64,000 bases of DNA, from positions 80,345,130 to 80,409,129 of the forward strand of contig CM059567.1 in assembly GCA_030386875.1 (NCBI GenBank). Reading direction: 5' to 3'. A program made the translations under genes and the position numbers. This stretch comes from Morinoia aosen. Lineage: Eukaryota > Arthropoda > Malacostraca > Amphipoda > Talitridae. Shown here piece by piece: positions 23,709 through 35,794 of the stretch (positions are counted from its first letter, which is position 1; each line of letters begins with the position of its first letter). Under the pieces are notes generated by a model. It did not search any database. It was given only the letters and a program-made list of their open reading frames with translations, and was not told where the DNA came from.

Positions 23709-23827
23709 GCCAACGGCCATACCACGTTGAATGCACCGCTTCTCGTCCGATCAGCTAAGTTAAGCAACGTTGGGTCTGGTTAGTACTTGGATGGGTGACC
23801 GCCTGGGAACACCAGATGCTGTTGGCT
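23709..23827 (+). rRNA. 5S ribosomal RNA, divergent (unit 22, class G, G48T)
   Basis: Base 48 is T, which removes the C29-G48 pair next to the AA bulge of helix III. The change travels with several substitutions in the upstream block (cgatcgacatgac, cttcgtc), a T4 terminator followed by C (23827-23831), and many flank changes (gaatttgtttttatcgcg). It could be an ageing copy or a distinct 5S variant. Unit 31 is its near-identical partner. Confidence 0.9.
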
Positions 23828-23830
23828 TTT
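23827..23830 (+). terminator. Shortened T4 terminator (unit 22)
   Basis: TTTT replaces T5 because the fifth T is C. A second TTTT lies at 23835-23838. Confidence 0.6.
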
Positions 23831-24797
23831 CACCTTTTCCGTGTCTTCGTCGATGACGGGAATTTGGGTCAAATCTCCCGAGTGAATTTGTTTTTATCGC
23901 GGGATTGTCGCGTGAGGTCATTTTTTTCAATACTTTTGATTCCTTGCTTGCCTGCATTCGCGTACCCGCAGGTTGGAACCAAGCTCCTATTTTGATATTT
24001 GCGCAGTCCAAAGGTCACCATTCAATGGTCGCCTTTTCTTCGTCACGTTCTGGAAAATCTTAGGCATCTAGATGGAATGAACCCGATGATGTTCATCGGT
24101 TGATCGCCCTTTCCGGAAGCACATCTGTCTAGTGAGTGAATATCTTTGGCAATGATTGCGCAGGTTATCTCAGCTTGCGCCCTATGATGAGATCTTGGTG
24201 TTGGGCGCATCTTTTCCATGCGAGTGTACTCCGCTGAGTACATTCGGTGCTGATATTTTTCGATGAACGATTCACGTCGAGCCTCGGAAATTAGCTCTTC
24301 GACTGTTATGATGCGCATGCAAGAGTGACATCTGTTAGCAGCTGCCTGCTGTTCAATGGTCTCAAGATTTTGGAAACTATAGCCCTCCGAAAGTGTTGTC
24401 ATTTGCGGCTGTGAACGTTCTTTTTGTTCACGGGAGTAGCGTGAGGCTGGGAGTTGAAGCTCAGTTGTAGGTAACAGTTTTCCGAGCAAATCGATCGTGA
24501 TCCTGAATTTCGATGAATGCATCGCACACTAATGGAATGAATCATCGTGAGCTGGTGTGCAGGCTCCTGCTCAAAGTGAGCATTTGTTCCAATCCTGAGC
24601 TGTTTGATGACGTTCCCTGCAATTGAAAGGTGTGACTTTGTTTTTTTTTTTCGCGCAATTTAGGACGTGGACTACAATCGATAATACTGTTAGTTGAGCG
24701 TCGAGCATAGTGAAGCGGCGACATCATCGAGTATTGTTTTACTTGAAGATAAGTTGGTCAAATACGAATTCGTTCGTTCGACATGGCAATCTTCCTC

Positions 24798-24916
24798 GCC
24801 AACGGCCATACCACGTTGAATGCACCGCTTCTCGTCCGATCAGCGAAGTTAAGCAACGTTGGGTCTGGTTAGTACTTGGATGGGTGACCGCCTGGGAACA
24901 CCAGATGCTGTTGGCT
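24798..24916 (+). rRNA. 5S ribosomal RNA (unit 23, class A)
   Basis: Consensus gene. T11 run upstream. Matches unit 1 apart from tgtcccgtgag in the flank. Confidence 0.97.
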
Positions 24917-25885
24917 TTTTACCTTTTCCGTGTCTTCTTCGATGACAGGAATTTGGGTCAAATCTTCCGAGTGAATTCGATTTTTTCCGCGGGATTGTCC
25001 CGTGAGGTCATTTTTTTCAACACTTTAAATTCCTTGCTTGCCTGCATTCGCGTACCCGCAGGTTGGAACCAAGCTCCTATTTTGATATTTGCGCAGTCCA
25101 AAGGTCACCATTCAATGGTCGCCTTTTCGTCGTCACGTTCTGGAAAATCTTAGGCATTTAGATGGAATGAGCCCAATGATGTTCATCGATTGATCGCCCT
25201 TTCCGGAAGCACATCTGTCTAGTGAATGAATATTTTTGGCAATGATTGCGCAGGTTATCTCAGCTTGCGCCCTATGATGAGATCTTGGTGTTGGGCGCAT
25301 CTTTTCCATGCGAGTGTACTCCGCTGAATACATTCGGTGCTGATATTTTTCGATGGACGATTCACGTCGAGCCTCGGAAATGAGCTCTTCGACTGTTATG
25401 ATGCGCATGCAAGAGTGACAGCTGTGAGCAGCTGCCTGCTGTTCAATGGTCTCAAGATTTTGGAAACTACAGCCCTCCGAAAGTGTAGTCATTTGCGGCT
25501 GTGAACGTTCTTTTTGTTTACGGGAGTAGCGTGAGGCTGGGAGATGAAGCTCAGTTGTAGGTAACAGTTTTCCGAGCAAATCGATCGTGATCGTGAATTT
25601 CGATGAATGCATCGCACACTGATTGAATGAATCATCGTGAGCTGGTGTGCAGGCTCCTGCTCAAAGTGAGCATTTGTTCCAATCCTGAGCTGTTTGACGA
25701 CGTTCCCTGCAATTGAAAGGTGTGACTTTGTTTTTTTTTCGCGCAATTTAGGACGTGGACTACAATCGATAATACTGTTAGTTGAGCGTCGAGCATAGTG
25801 AAGCGGCGACATCATCGAGTATTGTTTTACTTGAAGATAAGTTGGTCAAATACGAATTCGTTCGTTCGACATGGCAATCTTCCTC

Positions 25886-26004
25886 GCCAACGGCCATACC
25901 ACGTTGAATGCACCGCTTCTCGTCCGATCAGCGAAGTTAAGCAACGTTGGGTCTGGTTAGTACTTGGATGGGTGACCGCCTGGGAACACCAGATGCTGTT
26001 GGCT
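25886..26004 (+). rRNA. 5S ribosomal RNA (unit 24, class B)
   Basis: Consensus gene, equivalent to units 2 and 34. Confidence 0.97.
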
Positions 26005-26974
26005 TTTTACCTTTTCCGTGTCTTCTTCGATGACAGGAATTTGGGTCAAATCTCCCGAGTGAATTCGATTTTTTCCGCGGGATTGTCCCGTGAGGTCATT
26101 TTTTTCAACACTTTAAATTCCTTGCTTGCCTGCATTCGCGTACCCGCAGGTTGGAACCAAGCTCCTATTTTGATATTTGCGCAGTCCAAAGGTCACCATT
26201 CAATGGTCGCCTTTTCGTCGTCACGTTCTGGAAAATCTTAGGCATTTAGATGGAATGAGCCCAATGATGTTCATCGATTGATCGCCCTTTTCGGAAGCAC
26301 ATCTGTCTAGTGAATGAATATTTTTGGCAATGATTGCGCAGGTTATCTCAGCTTGCGCCCTATGATGAGATCTTGGTGTTGGGCGCATCTTTTCCATGCG
26401 AGTGTACTCCGCTGAATACATTCGGTGCTGATATTTTTCGATGGACGATTCACGTCGAGCCTCGGAAATGAGCTCTTCGACTGTTATGATGCGCATGCAA
26501 GAGTGACAGCTGTGAGCAGCTGCCTGCTGTTCAATGGTCTCGAGATTTTGGAAACTACAGCCCTCCGAAAGTGTAGTCATTTGCGGCTGTGAACGTTCTT
26601 TTTGTTTACGGGAGTAGCGTGAGGCTGGGAGATGAAGCTCAGTTGTAGGTAACAGTTTTCCGAGCAAATCGATCGTGATCGTGAATTTCGATGAATGCAT
26701 CGCACACTGATTGAATGAATCATCGTGAGCTGGTGTGCAGGCTCCTGCTCAAAGTGAGCATTTGTTCCAATCCTGAGCTGTTTGACGACGTTCCCTGCAA
26801 TTGAAAGGTGTGACTTTGTTTTTTTTTTCGCGCAATTTAGGAGGTGGACTACAATCGATAATACTGTTAGTTGAGCGTCGAGCATAGTGAAGCGGCGACA
26901 TCATCGAGTATTGTTTTACTTGAAGATAAGTTGGTCAAATACGAATTCGTTCGTTCGACATGGCAATCTTCCTC

Positions 26975-27093
26975 GCCAACGGCCATACCACGTTGAATGC
27001 ACCGCTTCTCGTCCGATCAGCGAAGTTAAGCAACGTTGGGTCTGGTTAGTACTTAGATGGGTGACCGCCTGGGAACACCAGATGCTGTTGGCT
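26975..27093 (+). rRNA. 5S ribosomal RNA (unit 25, class H, G81A)
   Basis: Base 81 is A (TACTTAGATGG), at the start of internal box C. As I recall it, the Drosophila 5S gene also has A here, so the change is probably tolerated. Confidence 0.94.
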
Positions 27094-28062
27094 TTTTACC
27101 TTTTCCGTGTCTTCTTCGATGACAGGAATTTGGGTCAAATCTCCCGAGTGAATTCGATTTTTTCCGCGGGATTGTCCCGTGAGGTCATTTTTTTCAACAC
27201 TTTAAATTCCTTGCTTGCCTGCAATCGCGTACCCGCAGGTTGGAACCAAGCTCCTATTTTGATATTTGCGCAGTCCAAAGGTCACCATTCAATGGTCGCC
27301 TTTTCTTCGTCACGTTCTGGAAAATCTTAGGCATTTAGATGGAATGAGCCCAATGATGTTCATCGATTGATCGTTCTTTCCGGAAGCACATCTGTCTAGT
27401 GAATGAATATCTTTGGCAATGATTGCGCAGGTTATCTCAGCTTGCGCCCTATGATGAGATCTTGGTGTTGGGCGCATCTTTTCCATGCGAGTGTACTCCG
27501 CTGAATACATTCGGTGCTGATATTTTTCGATGGACGATTCACGTCGAGCCTCGGAAATGAGCTTTTCGACTGTTATGATGCGCATGCAAGAGTGACAGCT
27601 GTGAGCCGCTGCCTGCTGTTCAATGGTCTCAAGATTTTGGAAACTACAGCCCTCCGAAAGTGTAGTCATTTGCGGCTGTGAACGTTCTTTTTGTTTACGG
27701 GAGAAGCGTGAGGCTGGGAGATGAAGCTCAGTTGTTGGTAACAGTTTTCCGAGCAAATCGATCGTGATCGTGAATTTCGATGAATGCATCGCACACTGAT
27801 TGAATGAATCATCGTGAGCTGGTGTGCAGGCTCCTGCTCAAAGTGAGCATTTGTTCCAATCCTGAGCTGTTTGACGACGTTCCATGCAATTGAAAGGTGT
27901 GACTTTGTTTTTTTTGCGCGCAATTTAGGACGTGGACTACAATCGATAATACTGTTAGTTGAGCGTCGAGCATAGTGAAGCGGCGACATCATCGAGTATT
28001 GTTTTACTTGAAGATAAGTTGGTCAAATACGAATTCGTTCGTTCGACATGGCAATATTCCTC

Positions 28063-28181
28063 GCCAACGGCCATACCACGTTGAATGCACCGCTTCTCGT
28101 CGGATCAGCGAAGTTAAGCAACGTTGGGTCTGGTTAGTACTTGGATGGGTGACCGCCTGGGAACACCAGATGCTGTTGGCT
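28063..28181 (+). rRNA. 5S ribosomal RNA (unit 26, class I, C40G)
   Basis: Base 40 is G, inside the conserved loop C (CGTCGGATC instead of CGTCCGATC). The -1 region is also altered (caatattcctc) and the 3' flank is diverged (gaatttgatttatatcgcg). Confidence 0.92.
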
Positions 28182-29150
28182 TTTTACCTTTTCCGTGTCT
28201 TCTTCGATGACAGGAATTTGGGTCAAATCTCCCGAGTGAATTTGATTTATATCGCGGGATTTTCCCGTGAGGTCATTTTTTCAATACTTTTGATTCCTTG
28301 CTTGCCTGCATTCGCGTACCCGCAGGTTGAAACCAAGCTCCTATTTTGATATTTGCGCAGTCCAAAGGTCACCATTCAATGGTCGCCTTTTCTTCGTCAC
28401 GTTCTGGAAAATCTTAGGCATCTAGATGGAATGAACCCGATGATGTTCATCGATTGATCGCCCTTTCCGGAAGCACATCTGTCTAGTGAATGAATATCTT
28501 TGGCAATGATTGCGCAGGTTATCTCAGCTTGCGCCCTATGATGAGATCTTGGTGTTGGGCGCATCTTTTCCATGCGAGTGTACTCCGCTGAATACATTCG
28601 GTGCTGATATTTTTCGATGGACGATTCACGTCGAGCCTCGGAAATGAGCTCTTCGACTGTTATGATGCGCATGCAAGAGTGACAGCTGTGAGCAGCTGCC
28701 TGCTGTTCAATGGTCTCGAGATTTTGGAAACTACAGCCCTCCGAAAGTGTAGTCATTTGCGGCTGTGAACGTTCTTTTTGTTTACGGGAGTAGCGTGAGG
28801 CTGGGAGATGAAGCTCAGTTGTAGGTAACAGTTTTCCGAGCAAATCGATCGTGATCGTGAATTTCGATGAATGCATCGCACACTGATTGAATGAATCATC
28901 GTGAGCTGGTGTGCAGGCTCCTGCTCAAAGTGAGCATTTGTTCCAATCCTGAGCTGTTTGACGACGTTCCCTGCAATTGAAAGGTGTGACTTTGTTTTTT
29001 TTTTCGCGCAATTTAGGAGGTGGACTACAATCGATAATACTGTTAGTTGAGCGTCGAGCATAGTGAAGCGGCGACATCATCGAGTATTGTTTTACTTGAA
29101 GATAAGTTGGTCAAATACGAATTCGTTCGTTCGACATGGCAATCTTCCTC

Positions 29151-29269
29151 GCCAACGGCCATACCACGTTGAATGCACCGCTTCTCGTCCGATCAGCGAA
29201 GTTAAGCAACGTTGGGTCTGGTTAGTACTTAGATGGGTGACCGCCTGGGAACACCAGATGCTGTTGGCT
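29151..29269 (+). rRNA. 5S ribosomal RNA (unit 27, class H, G81A)
   Basis: Duplicate of unit 25, 2176 bases downstream, with the same G81A. Confidence 0.94.
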
Positions 29270-30238
29270 TTTTACCTTTTCCGTGTCTTCTTCGATGACA
29301 GGAATTTGGGTCAAATCTCCCGAGTGAATTCGATTTTTTCCGCGGGATTGTCCCGTGAGGTCATTTTTTTCAACACTTTAAATTCCTTGCTTGCCTGCAA
29401 TCGCGTACCCGCAGGTTGGAACCAAGCTCCTATTTTGATATTTGCGCAGTCCAAAGGTCACCATTCAATGGTCGCCTTTTCTTCGTCACGTTCTGGAAAA
29501 TCTTAGGCATTTAGATGGAATGAGCCCAATGATGTTCATCGATTGATCGTTCTTTCCGGAAGCACATCTGTCTAGTGAATGAATATCTTTGGCAATGATT
29601 GCGCAGGTTATCTCAGCTTGCGCCCTATGATGAGATCTTGGTGTTGGGCGCATCTTTTCCATGCGAGTGTACTCCGCTGAATACATTCGGTGCTGATATT
29701 TTTCGATGGACGATTCACGTCGAGCCTCGGAAATGAGCTTTTCGACTGTTATGATGCGCATGCAAGAGTGACAGCTGTGAGCCGCTGCCTGCTGTTCAAT
29801 GGTCTCAAGATTTTGGAAACTACAGCCCTCCGAAAGTGTAGTCATTTGCGGCTGTGAACGTTCTTTTTGTTTACGGGAGAAGCGTGAGGCTGGGAGATGA
29901 AGCTCAGTTGTTGGTAACAGTTTTCCGAGCAAATCGATCGTGATCGTGAATTTCGATGAATGCATCGCACACTGATTGAATGAATCATCGTGAGCTGGTG
30001 TGCAGGCTCCTGCTCAAAGTGAGCATTTGTTCCAATCCTGAGCTGTTTGACGACGTTCCATGCAATTGAAAGGTGTGACTTTGTTTTTTTTGCGCGCAAT
30101 TTAGGACGTGGACTACAATCGATAATACTGTTAGTTGAGCGTCGAGCATAGTGAAGCGGCGACATCATCGAGTATTGTTTTACTTGAAGATAAGTTGGTC
30201 AAATACGAATTCGTTCGTTCGACATGGCAATATTCCTC

Positions 30239-30357
30239 GCCAACGGCCATACCACGTTGAATGCACCGCTTCTCGTCGGATCAGCGAAGTTAAGCAACGT
30301 TGGGTCTGGTTAGTACTTGGATGGGTGACCGCCTGGGAACACCAGATGCTGTTGGCT
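30239..30357 (+). rRNA. 5S ribosomal RNA (unit 28, class I, C40G)
   Basis: Duplicate of unit 26, 2176 bases downstream, with the same C40G. Confidence 0.92.
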
Positions 30358-31324
30358 TTTTACCTTTTCCGTGTCTTCTTCGATGACAGGAATTTGGGTC
30401 AAATCTCCCGAGTGAATTTGATTTATATCGCGGGATTTTCCCGTGAGGTCATTTTTTCAATACTTTTGATTCCTTGCTTGCCTGCATTCGCGTACCCGCA
30501 GGTTGAAACCAAGCTCCTATTTTGATATTTGCGCAGTCCAAAGGTCACCATTCAATGGTCGCCTTTTCTTCGTCACGTTCTGGAAAATCTTAGGCATCTA
30601 GATGGAATGAACCCGATGATGTTCATCGATTGATCGCCCTTTCCGGAAGCACATCTGTCTAGTGAATGAATATCTTTGGCAATGATTGCGCAGGTTATCT
30701 CAGCTTGCGCCCTATGATGAGATCTTGGTGTTGGGCGCATCTTTTCCATGCGAGTGTACTCCGCTGAATACATTCGGTGCTGATATTTTTCGATGGACGA
30801 TTCACGTCGAGCCTCGGAAATGAGCTCTTCGACTGTTATGATGCGCATGCAAGAGTGACAGCTGTGAGCAGCTGCCTGCTGTTCAATGGTCTCAAGATTT
30901 TGGAAACTACAGCCCTCCGAAAGTGTAGTCATTTGCGGCTGTGAACGTTCTTTTTGTTTACGGGAGAAGCGTGAGGATGGGAGATGAAGCTCAGTTTTAG
31001 GTAACAGTTTTCCGAGCAAATCGATCGTGATCGTGAATTTCGATGAATGCATCGCACACTGATTGAATGAATCATCGTGAGCTGGTGTGCAGGCTCCTGC
31101 TCAAAGTGAGCATTTGTTCCAATCCAGAGCTGTTTGACGACGTTCCCTCCAATTGGAAGGTGTGACTCTGTTTTTTTTCGAGCAATTTAGGACGTGGACT
31201 ACAATCGATAATACTGTTAGTTGAGCGTCGAGCATAGTGAAGCGGCGACATCATCGAGTATTGTTCTACTTGAAGATAAGTTGGTCAAATACGAATTCGT
31301 TCGTTCGACATGGCAATCTTCCTC

Positions 31325-31443
31325 GCCAACGGCCATACCACGTTGAATGCACCGCTTCTCGTCCGATCAGCGAAGTTAAGCAACGTTGGGTCTGGTTAGT
31401 ACTTGGATGGGTGACCGCCTGGGAACACCAGATGCTGTTGGCT
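31325..31443 (+). rRNA. 5S ribosomal RNA (unit 29, class J)
   Basis: The gene body is consensus. The upstream spacer is diverged (ccagagctg, cctccaattgg, gactctg, tcgagcaattt) and shares some markers with class G. The flank has tttttttccgcggg and tgtccggtgag. Confidence 0.96.
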
Positions 31444-32412
31444 TTTTACCTTTTCCGTGTCTTCTTCGATGACAGGAATTTGGGTCAAATCTCCCGAGTG
31501 AATTCGATTTTTTTCCGCGGGATTGTCCGGTGAGGTCATTTTTTCAACACTTTAGATTCCTTGCTTGCCTGCATTCGCGTACCCGCAGGTTGGAACCAAG
31601 CTCCTATTTTGATATTTGCACAGTCCAAAGGTCACCATTCAATGGTCGCCTTTTCTTCGTCACGTTCTGGAAAATCTTAAGCATCTAGATGGAATGAACC
31701 CGATGATGTTCATCGGTTGATCGCCCTTTCCGGAAGCACATCTGTCTAGTGAATGAATATCTTTAGCAATGATTGCGCAGGTTATCTCAGCTTGCGCCCT
31801 ATGATGAGATCTTGGTGTTGGGCGCATCTTTTCCATGCGAGTGTACTCCGCTAAATACATTCGGTGCTGATATTTTTCGATGGACGATTCACGTCGAGCC
31901 TCGGAAATGAGCTCTTCGACTGTTATGATGCGCATGCAAGAGTGACAGCTGTGAGCAGCTGCCTGCTGTTCAATGGTCTCAAGATTTTGAAAACTACAGC
32001 CCTCCGAAAGTGTAGTCATTTGCGGCTGTGAACGTTCTTTTTGTTTACGGGAGAAGCGTGAGGCTGGGAGATAAAGCTCAGTTGTAGGTAACAGTTTTCC
32101 GAGCAAATCGATCGTGATCGTGAATTTCGATGAATGCATCGCACACTGATTGAATGAATCATCGTGAGCTGGTGTGCAGGCTCCTGCTCAAAGTGAGCAT
32201 TTGTTCCAATCCTGAGCTGTTTGACGACGTTCCCTGCAATTGAAAGGTGTGACTTTGTTTTTTTTTCGCGCAATTTAGGACGTGGACTACAATCGATAAT
32301 ACTGTTAGTTGAGCGTCGAGCATAGTGAAGCGGCGACATCATCGAGTATTGTTTTACTTGAAGATACGTTGGTCAAATACGAATTCGTTCGTTCGACATG
32401 GCAATCTTCCTC

Positions 32413-32531
32413 GCCAACGGCCATACCACGTTGAATGCACCGCTTCTCGTCCGATCAGCGAAGTTAAGCAACGTTGGGTCTGGTTAGTACTTGGATGGGT
32501 GACCGCCTGGGAACACCAGATGTTGTTGGCT
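32413..32531 (+). rRNA. 5S ribosomal RNA (unit 30, class F, C111T)
   Basis: Base 111 is T, turning the last helix I pair G8-C111 into G-U. The terminator is interrupted (TTCTT at 32531-32535). Otherwise a copy of unit 21, 9790 bases upstream. Confidence 0.93.
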
Positions 32532-32542
32532 TCTTACCTTTT
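32531..32542 (+). terminator. Interrupted 5S terminator (unit 30)
   Basis: TTCTT replaces T5; the fallback TTTT is at 32539-32542. Confidence 0.6.
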
Positions 32543-33498
32543 CCGTGTCTTCTTCGATGACAGGAATTTGGGTCAAATCTCCCGAGTGAATTCGATTTTT
32601 TCCGCGGGATTGTCCCGTGAGGTCATTTTTTCAACACTTTAGATTCCTTGCTTGCCTGCATTCGCGTACCCGCAGGTTGGAACCAAGCTCCTATTTTGAT
32701 ATTTGCACAGTCCAAAGGTCACCATTCAATGGTCGCCTTTTCTTCGTCACGTTCTGGAAAATCTTAAGCATCTAGATGGAATGAACCCGATGATGTTCAT
32801 CGGTTGATCGCCCTTTCCGGAAGCACATCTGTCTAGTGAATGAATATCTTTGGCAATGATTGCGCAGGTTATCTCAGCTTGCGCCCTATGATGAGATCTT
32901 GGTGTTGGGCGCATCTTTTCCATGCGAGTGTACTCCGCTGAATACATTCGGTGCTGATATTTTTCGATGGACGATTCACGTCGAGCCTCGGAAATGAGCT
33001 CTTCGACTGTTATGATGCGCATGCAAGAGTGACAGCTGTGAGCAGCTGCCTGCTGTTCAATGGTCTCAAGATTTTGGAAACTACAGCCCTCCGAAAGTGT
33101 AGTCATTTGCGGCTGTGAACATTCTTTTTGTTTACAGGAGAAGCGTGAGGCTGGGAGATGAAGCTCAGTTGTAGGTAACAGTTTTCCGAGCAAATCGATC
33201 GTGATCGTGAATTTCGATGAATGCATCGCACACTGATTGAATGAATCATCGTGAGCTGGTGTGCAGGCTCCTGCTCAAAGTGAGCATTTGTTCCAATCCA
33301 GATCTGTTTGACGACGTTCCCTCCAATTGGAAGGTGTGACTTTGTTTTTTTTCGCGCGATTTAGGACGTGGACTACAATCGATAATACTGTTAGTTGAGC
33401 GTCGAGCATAGTGAAGCGGCGACATCATCGAGTATTGTTTTACATGAAGATAAGTTGGTCAAATACGAATTCGTTCGATCGACATGACAATCTTCGTC

Positions 33499-33617
33499 GC
33501 CAACGGCCATACCACGTTGAATGCACCGCTTCTCGTCCGATCAGCTAAGTTAAGCAACGTTGGGTCTGGTTAGTACTTGGATGGGTGACCGCCTGGGAAC
33601 ACCAGATGCTGTTGGCT
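33499..33617 (+). rRNA. 5S ribosomal RNA, divergent (unit 31, class G, G48T)
   Basis: Carries G48T, the altered upstream block and the T4 terminator (33617-33620), as in unit 22, 9790 bases upstream. The F-G pair thus exists twice. Confidence 0.9.
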
Positions 33618-33620
33618 TTT
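33617..33620 (+). terminator. Shortened T4 terminator (unit 31)
   Basis: Same T-to-C change as in unit 22. Confidence 0.6.
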
Positions 33621-34587
33621 CACCTTTTCCGTGTCTTCGTCGATGACGGGAATTTGGGTCAAATCTCCCGAGTGAATTTGTTTTTATCGCGGGATTGTCG
33701 CGTGAGGTCATTTTTTTCAATACTTTTGATTCCTTGCTTGCCTGCATTCGCGTACCCGCAGGTTGGAACCAAGCTCCTATTTTGATATTTGCGCAGTCCA
33801 AAGGTCACCATTCAATGGTCGCCTTTTCTTCGTCACGTTCTGGAAAATCTTAGTCATCTAGATGGAATGAACCCGATGATGTTCATCGATTGATCGCCCT
33901 TTCCGGAAGCACATCTGTCTAGTGAATGAATATCTTTGGCAATGATTGCGCAGGTTATCTCAGCTCGCGCCCTATGATGAGATCTTGGTGTTGGGCGCAT
34001 CTTTTCCATGCGAGTGTACTCCGCTGAGTACATTCGGTGGTGATATTTTTCGATGGACGATTCACGTCGAGCCTCGGAAATTAGCTCTTCGACTGTTATG
34101 ATGCGCATGCAAGAGTGACATCTGTGAGCAGCTGCCTGCTGTTCAATGGTCTCAAGATTTTGGAAACTACAGCCCTCCGAAAGTGTTGTCATTTGCGGGT
34201 GTGAACGTTTTATTGTTCACGGGAGTAGCGTGAGGCTGAGAGATGAAGCTCGGTTGTAGGTAACAGTTTTCCGAGCAAATCGATCGTGATCGTGAATTTC
34301 GATGAATGCATCGCACACTGATTGATTGAATGAACCATCGTGAGCTGGTGCGCAGGCTCCTGCTCAAAGTGAGCATTTGTTCCAATCCTGAGCTGTTTGA
34401 CGACGTTCCCTGCAATTGGAAGGTGTGACTTTGTTTTTTTTCGCGCAATTTAGGACGTGGACTACAATCGATAATACTGTTAGTTGAGCGTCGAGCATAG
34501 TGAAGCGGCGACATCATCGAGTATTGTTTTACTTGAAGATAAGTTGGTCAAATACGAATTCGTTCGTTCGACATGGCAATCTTCCTC

Positions 34588-34706
34588 GCCAACGGCCATA
34601 CCACGTTGAATGCACCGCTTCTCGTCCGATCAGCGAAGTTAAGCAACGTTGGGTCTGGTTAGTACTTGGATGGGTGACCGCCTGGGAACACCAGATGCTG
34701 TTGGCT
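34588..34706 (+). rRNA. 5S ribosomal RNA (unit 32, class E)
   Basis: Consensus gene. The spacer before it changes from G-like to E-like within about 33.8-34.2 kb. Confidence 0.97.
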
Positions 34707-35675
34707 TTTTACCTTTTCCGCGTCTTCTTCGATGACAGGAATTTGGGTCAAATCTCCCGAGTGAATTCGATTTTTTCCGCGGGATTGTCCCGTGAGGTCA
34801 TTTTTTCAACACTTTAGATTCCTTGCTTGCCTGCATTCGCGTACCCGCAGGTTGGAACCAAGCTCCTATTTTGATATTTGCACAGTCCAAAGGTCACCAT
34901 TCAATGGTCGCCTTTTCTTCGTCACGTTCTGGAAAATCTTAGGCATCTAGATGGAATGAACCCGATGATGTTCATCGGTTGATCGCCCTTTCCGGAAGCA
35001 CATCTGTCTAGTGAGTGAATATCTTTGGCAATGATTGCGCAGGTTATCTCAGCTTGCGCCCTATGATGAGATCTTGGTGTTGGGCGCATCTTTTCCATGC
35101 GAGTGTACTCCGCTGAGTACATTCGGTGCTGATATTTTTCGATGAACGATTCACGTCGAGCCTCGGAAATTAGCTCTTCGACTGTTATGATGCGCATGCA
35201 AGAGTGACATCTGTTAGCAGCTGCCTGCTGTTCAATGGTCTCAAGATTTTGGAAACTATAGCCCTCCGAAAGTGTTGTCATTTGCGGCTGTGAACGTTCT
35301 TTTTGTTCACGGGAGTAGCGTGAGGCTGGGAGTTGAAGCTCAGTTGTAGGTAACAGTTTTCCGAGCAAATCGATCGTGATCCTGAATTTCGATGAATGCA
35401 TCGCACACTAATGGAATGAATCATCGTGAGCTGGTGTGCAGGCTCCTGCTCAAAGTGAGCATTTGTTCCAATCCTGAGCTGTTTGATGACGTTCCCTGCA
35501 ATTGAAAGGTGTGACTTTGTTTTTTTTTTCGCGCAATTTAGGACGTGGACTACAATCGATAATACTGTTAGTTGAGCGTCGAGCATAGTGAAGCGGCGAC
35601 ATCATCGAGTATTGTTTTACTTGAAGATAAGTTGGTCAAATACGAATTCGTTCGTTCGACATGGCAATCTTCCTC

Positions 35676-35794
35676 GCCAACGGCCATACCACGTTGAATG
35701 CACCGCTTCTCGTCCGATCAGCGAAGTTAAGCAACGTTGGGTCTGGTTAGTACTTGGATGGGTGACCGCCTGGGAACACCAGATGCTGTTGGCT
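35676..35794 (+). rRNA. 5S ribosomal RNA (unit 33, class A)
   Basis: Consensus gene, partner of unit 1 with the shared tgttccgtgag and ctttgaattcc markers. Confidence 0.97.

Larger units (their letters stand above)
24003..27054 (+). repeat. Third copy of the A-B-B module
   Basis: This stretch matches about 64-3114 and 34882-37932 almost base for base (offset about 23940 from the first). The first break on the left is gcacagtcc/gcgcagtcc; on the right the match ends at the G81A change in unit 25. A few private differences occur, such as ctcgag at 26541. Confidence 0.8.
26323..30893 (+). repeat. Two-unit tandem duplication (H-I), period 2176 bp
   Basis: Units 25-26 and 27-28 are duplicates offset by 2176 bp, sharing the rare ctcgag, acttagatgg, tgcaatcgcg, gatcgttcttt, gagccgctg and tttgcgcgc markers. 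The repeat covers about 2.1 periods. Confidence 0.88.
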
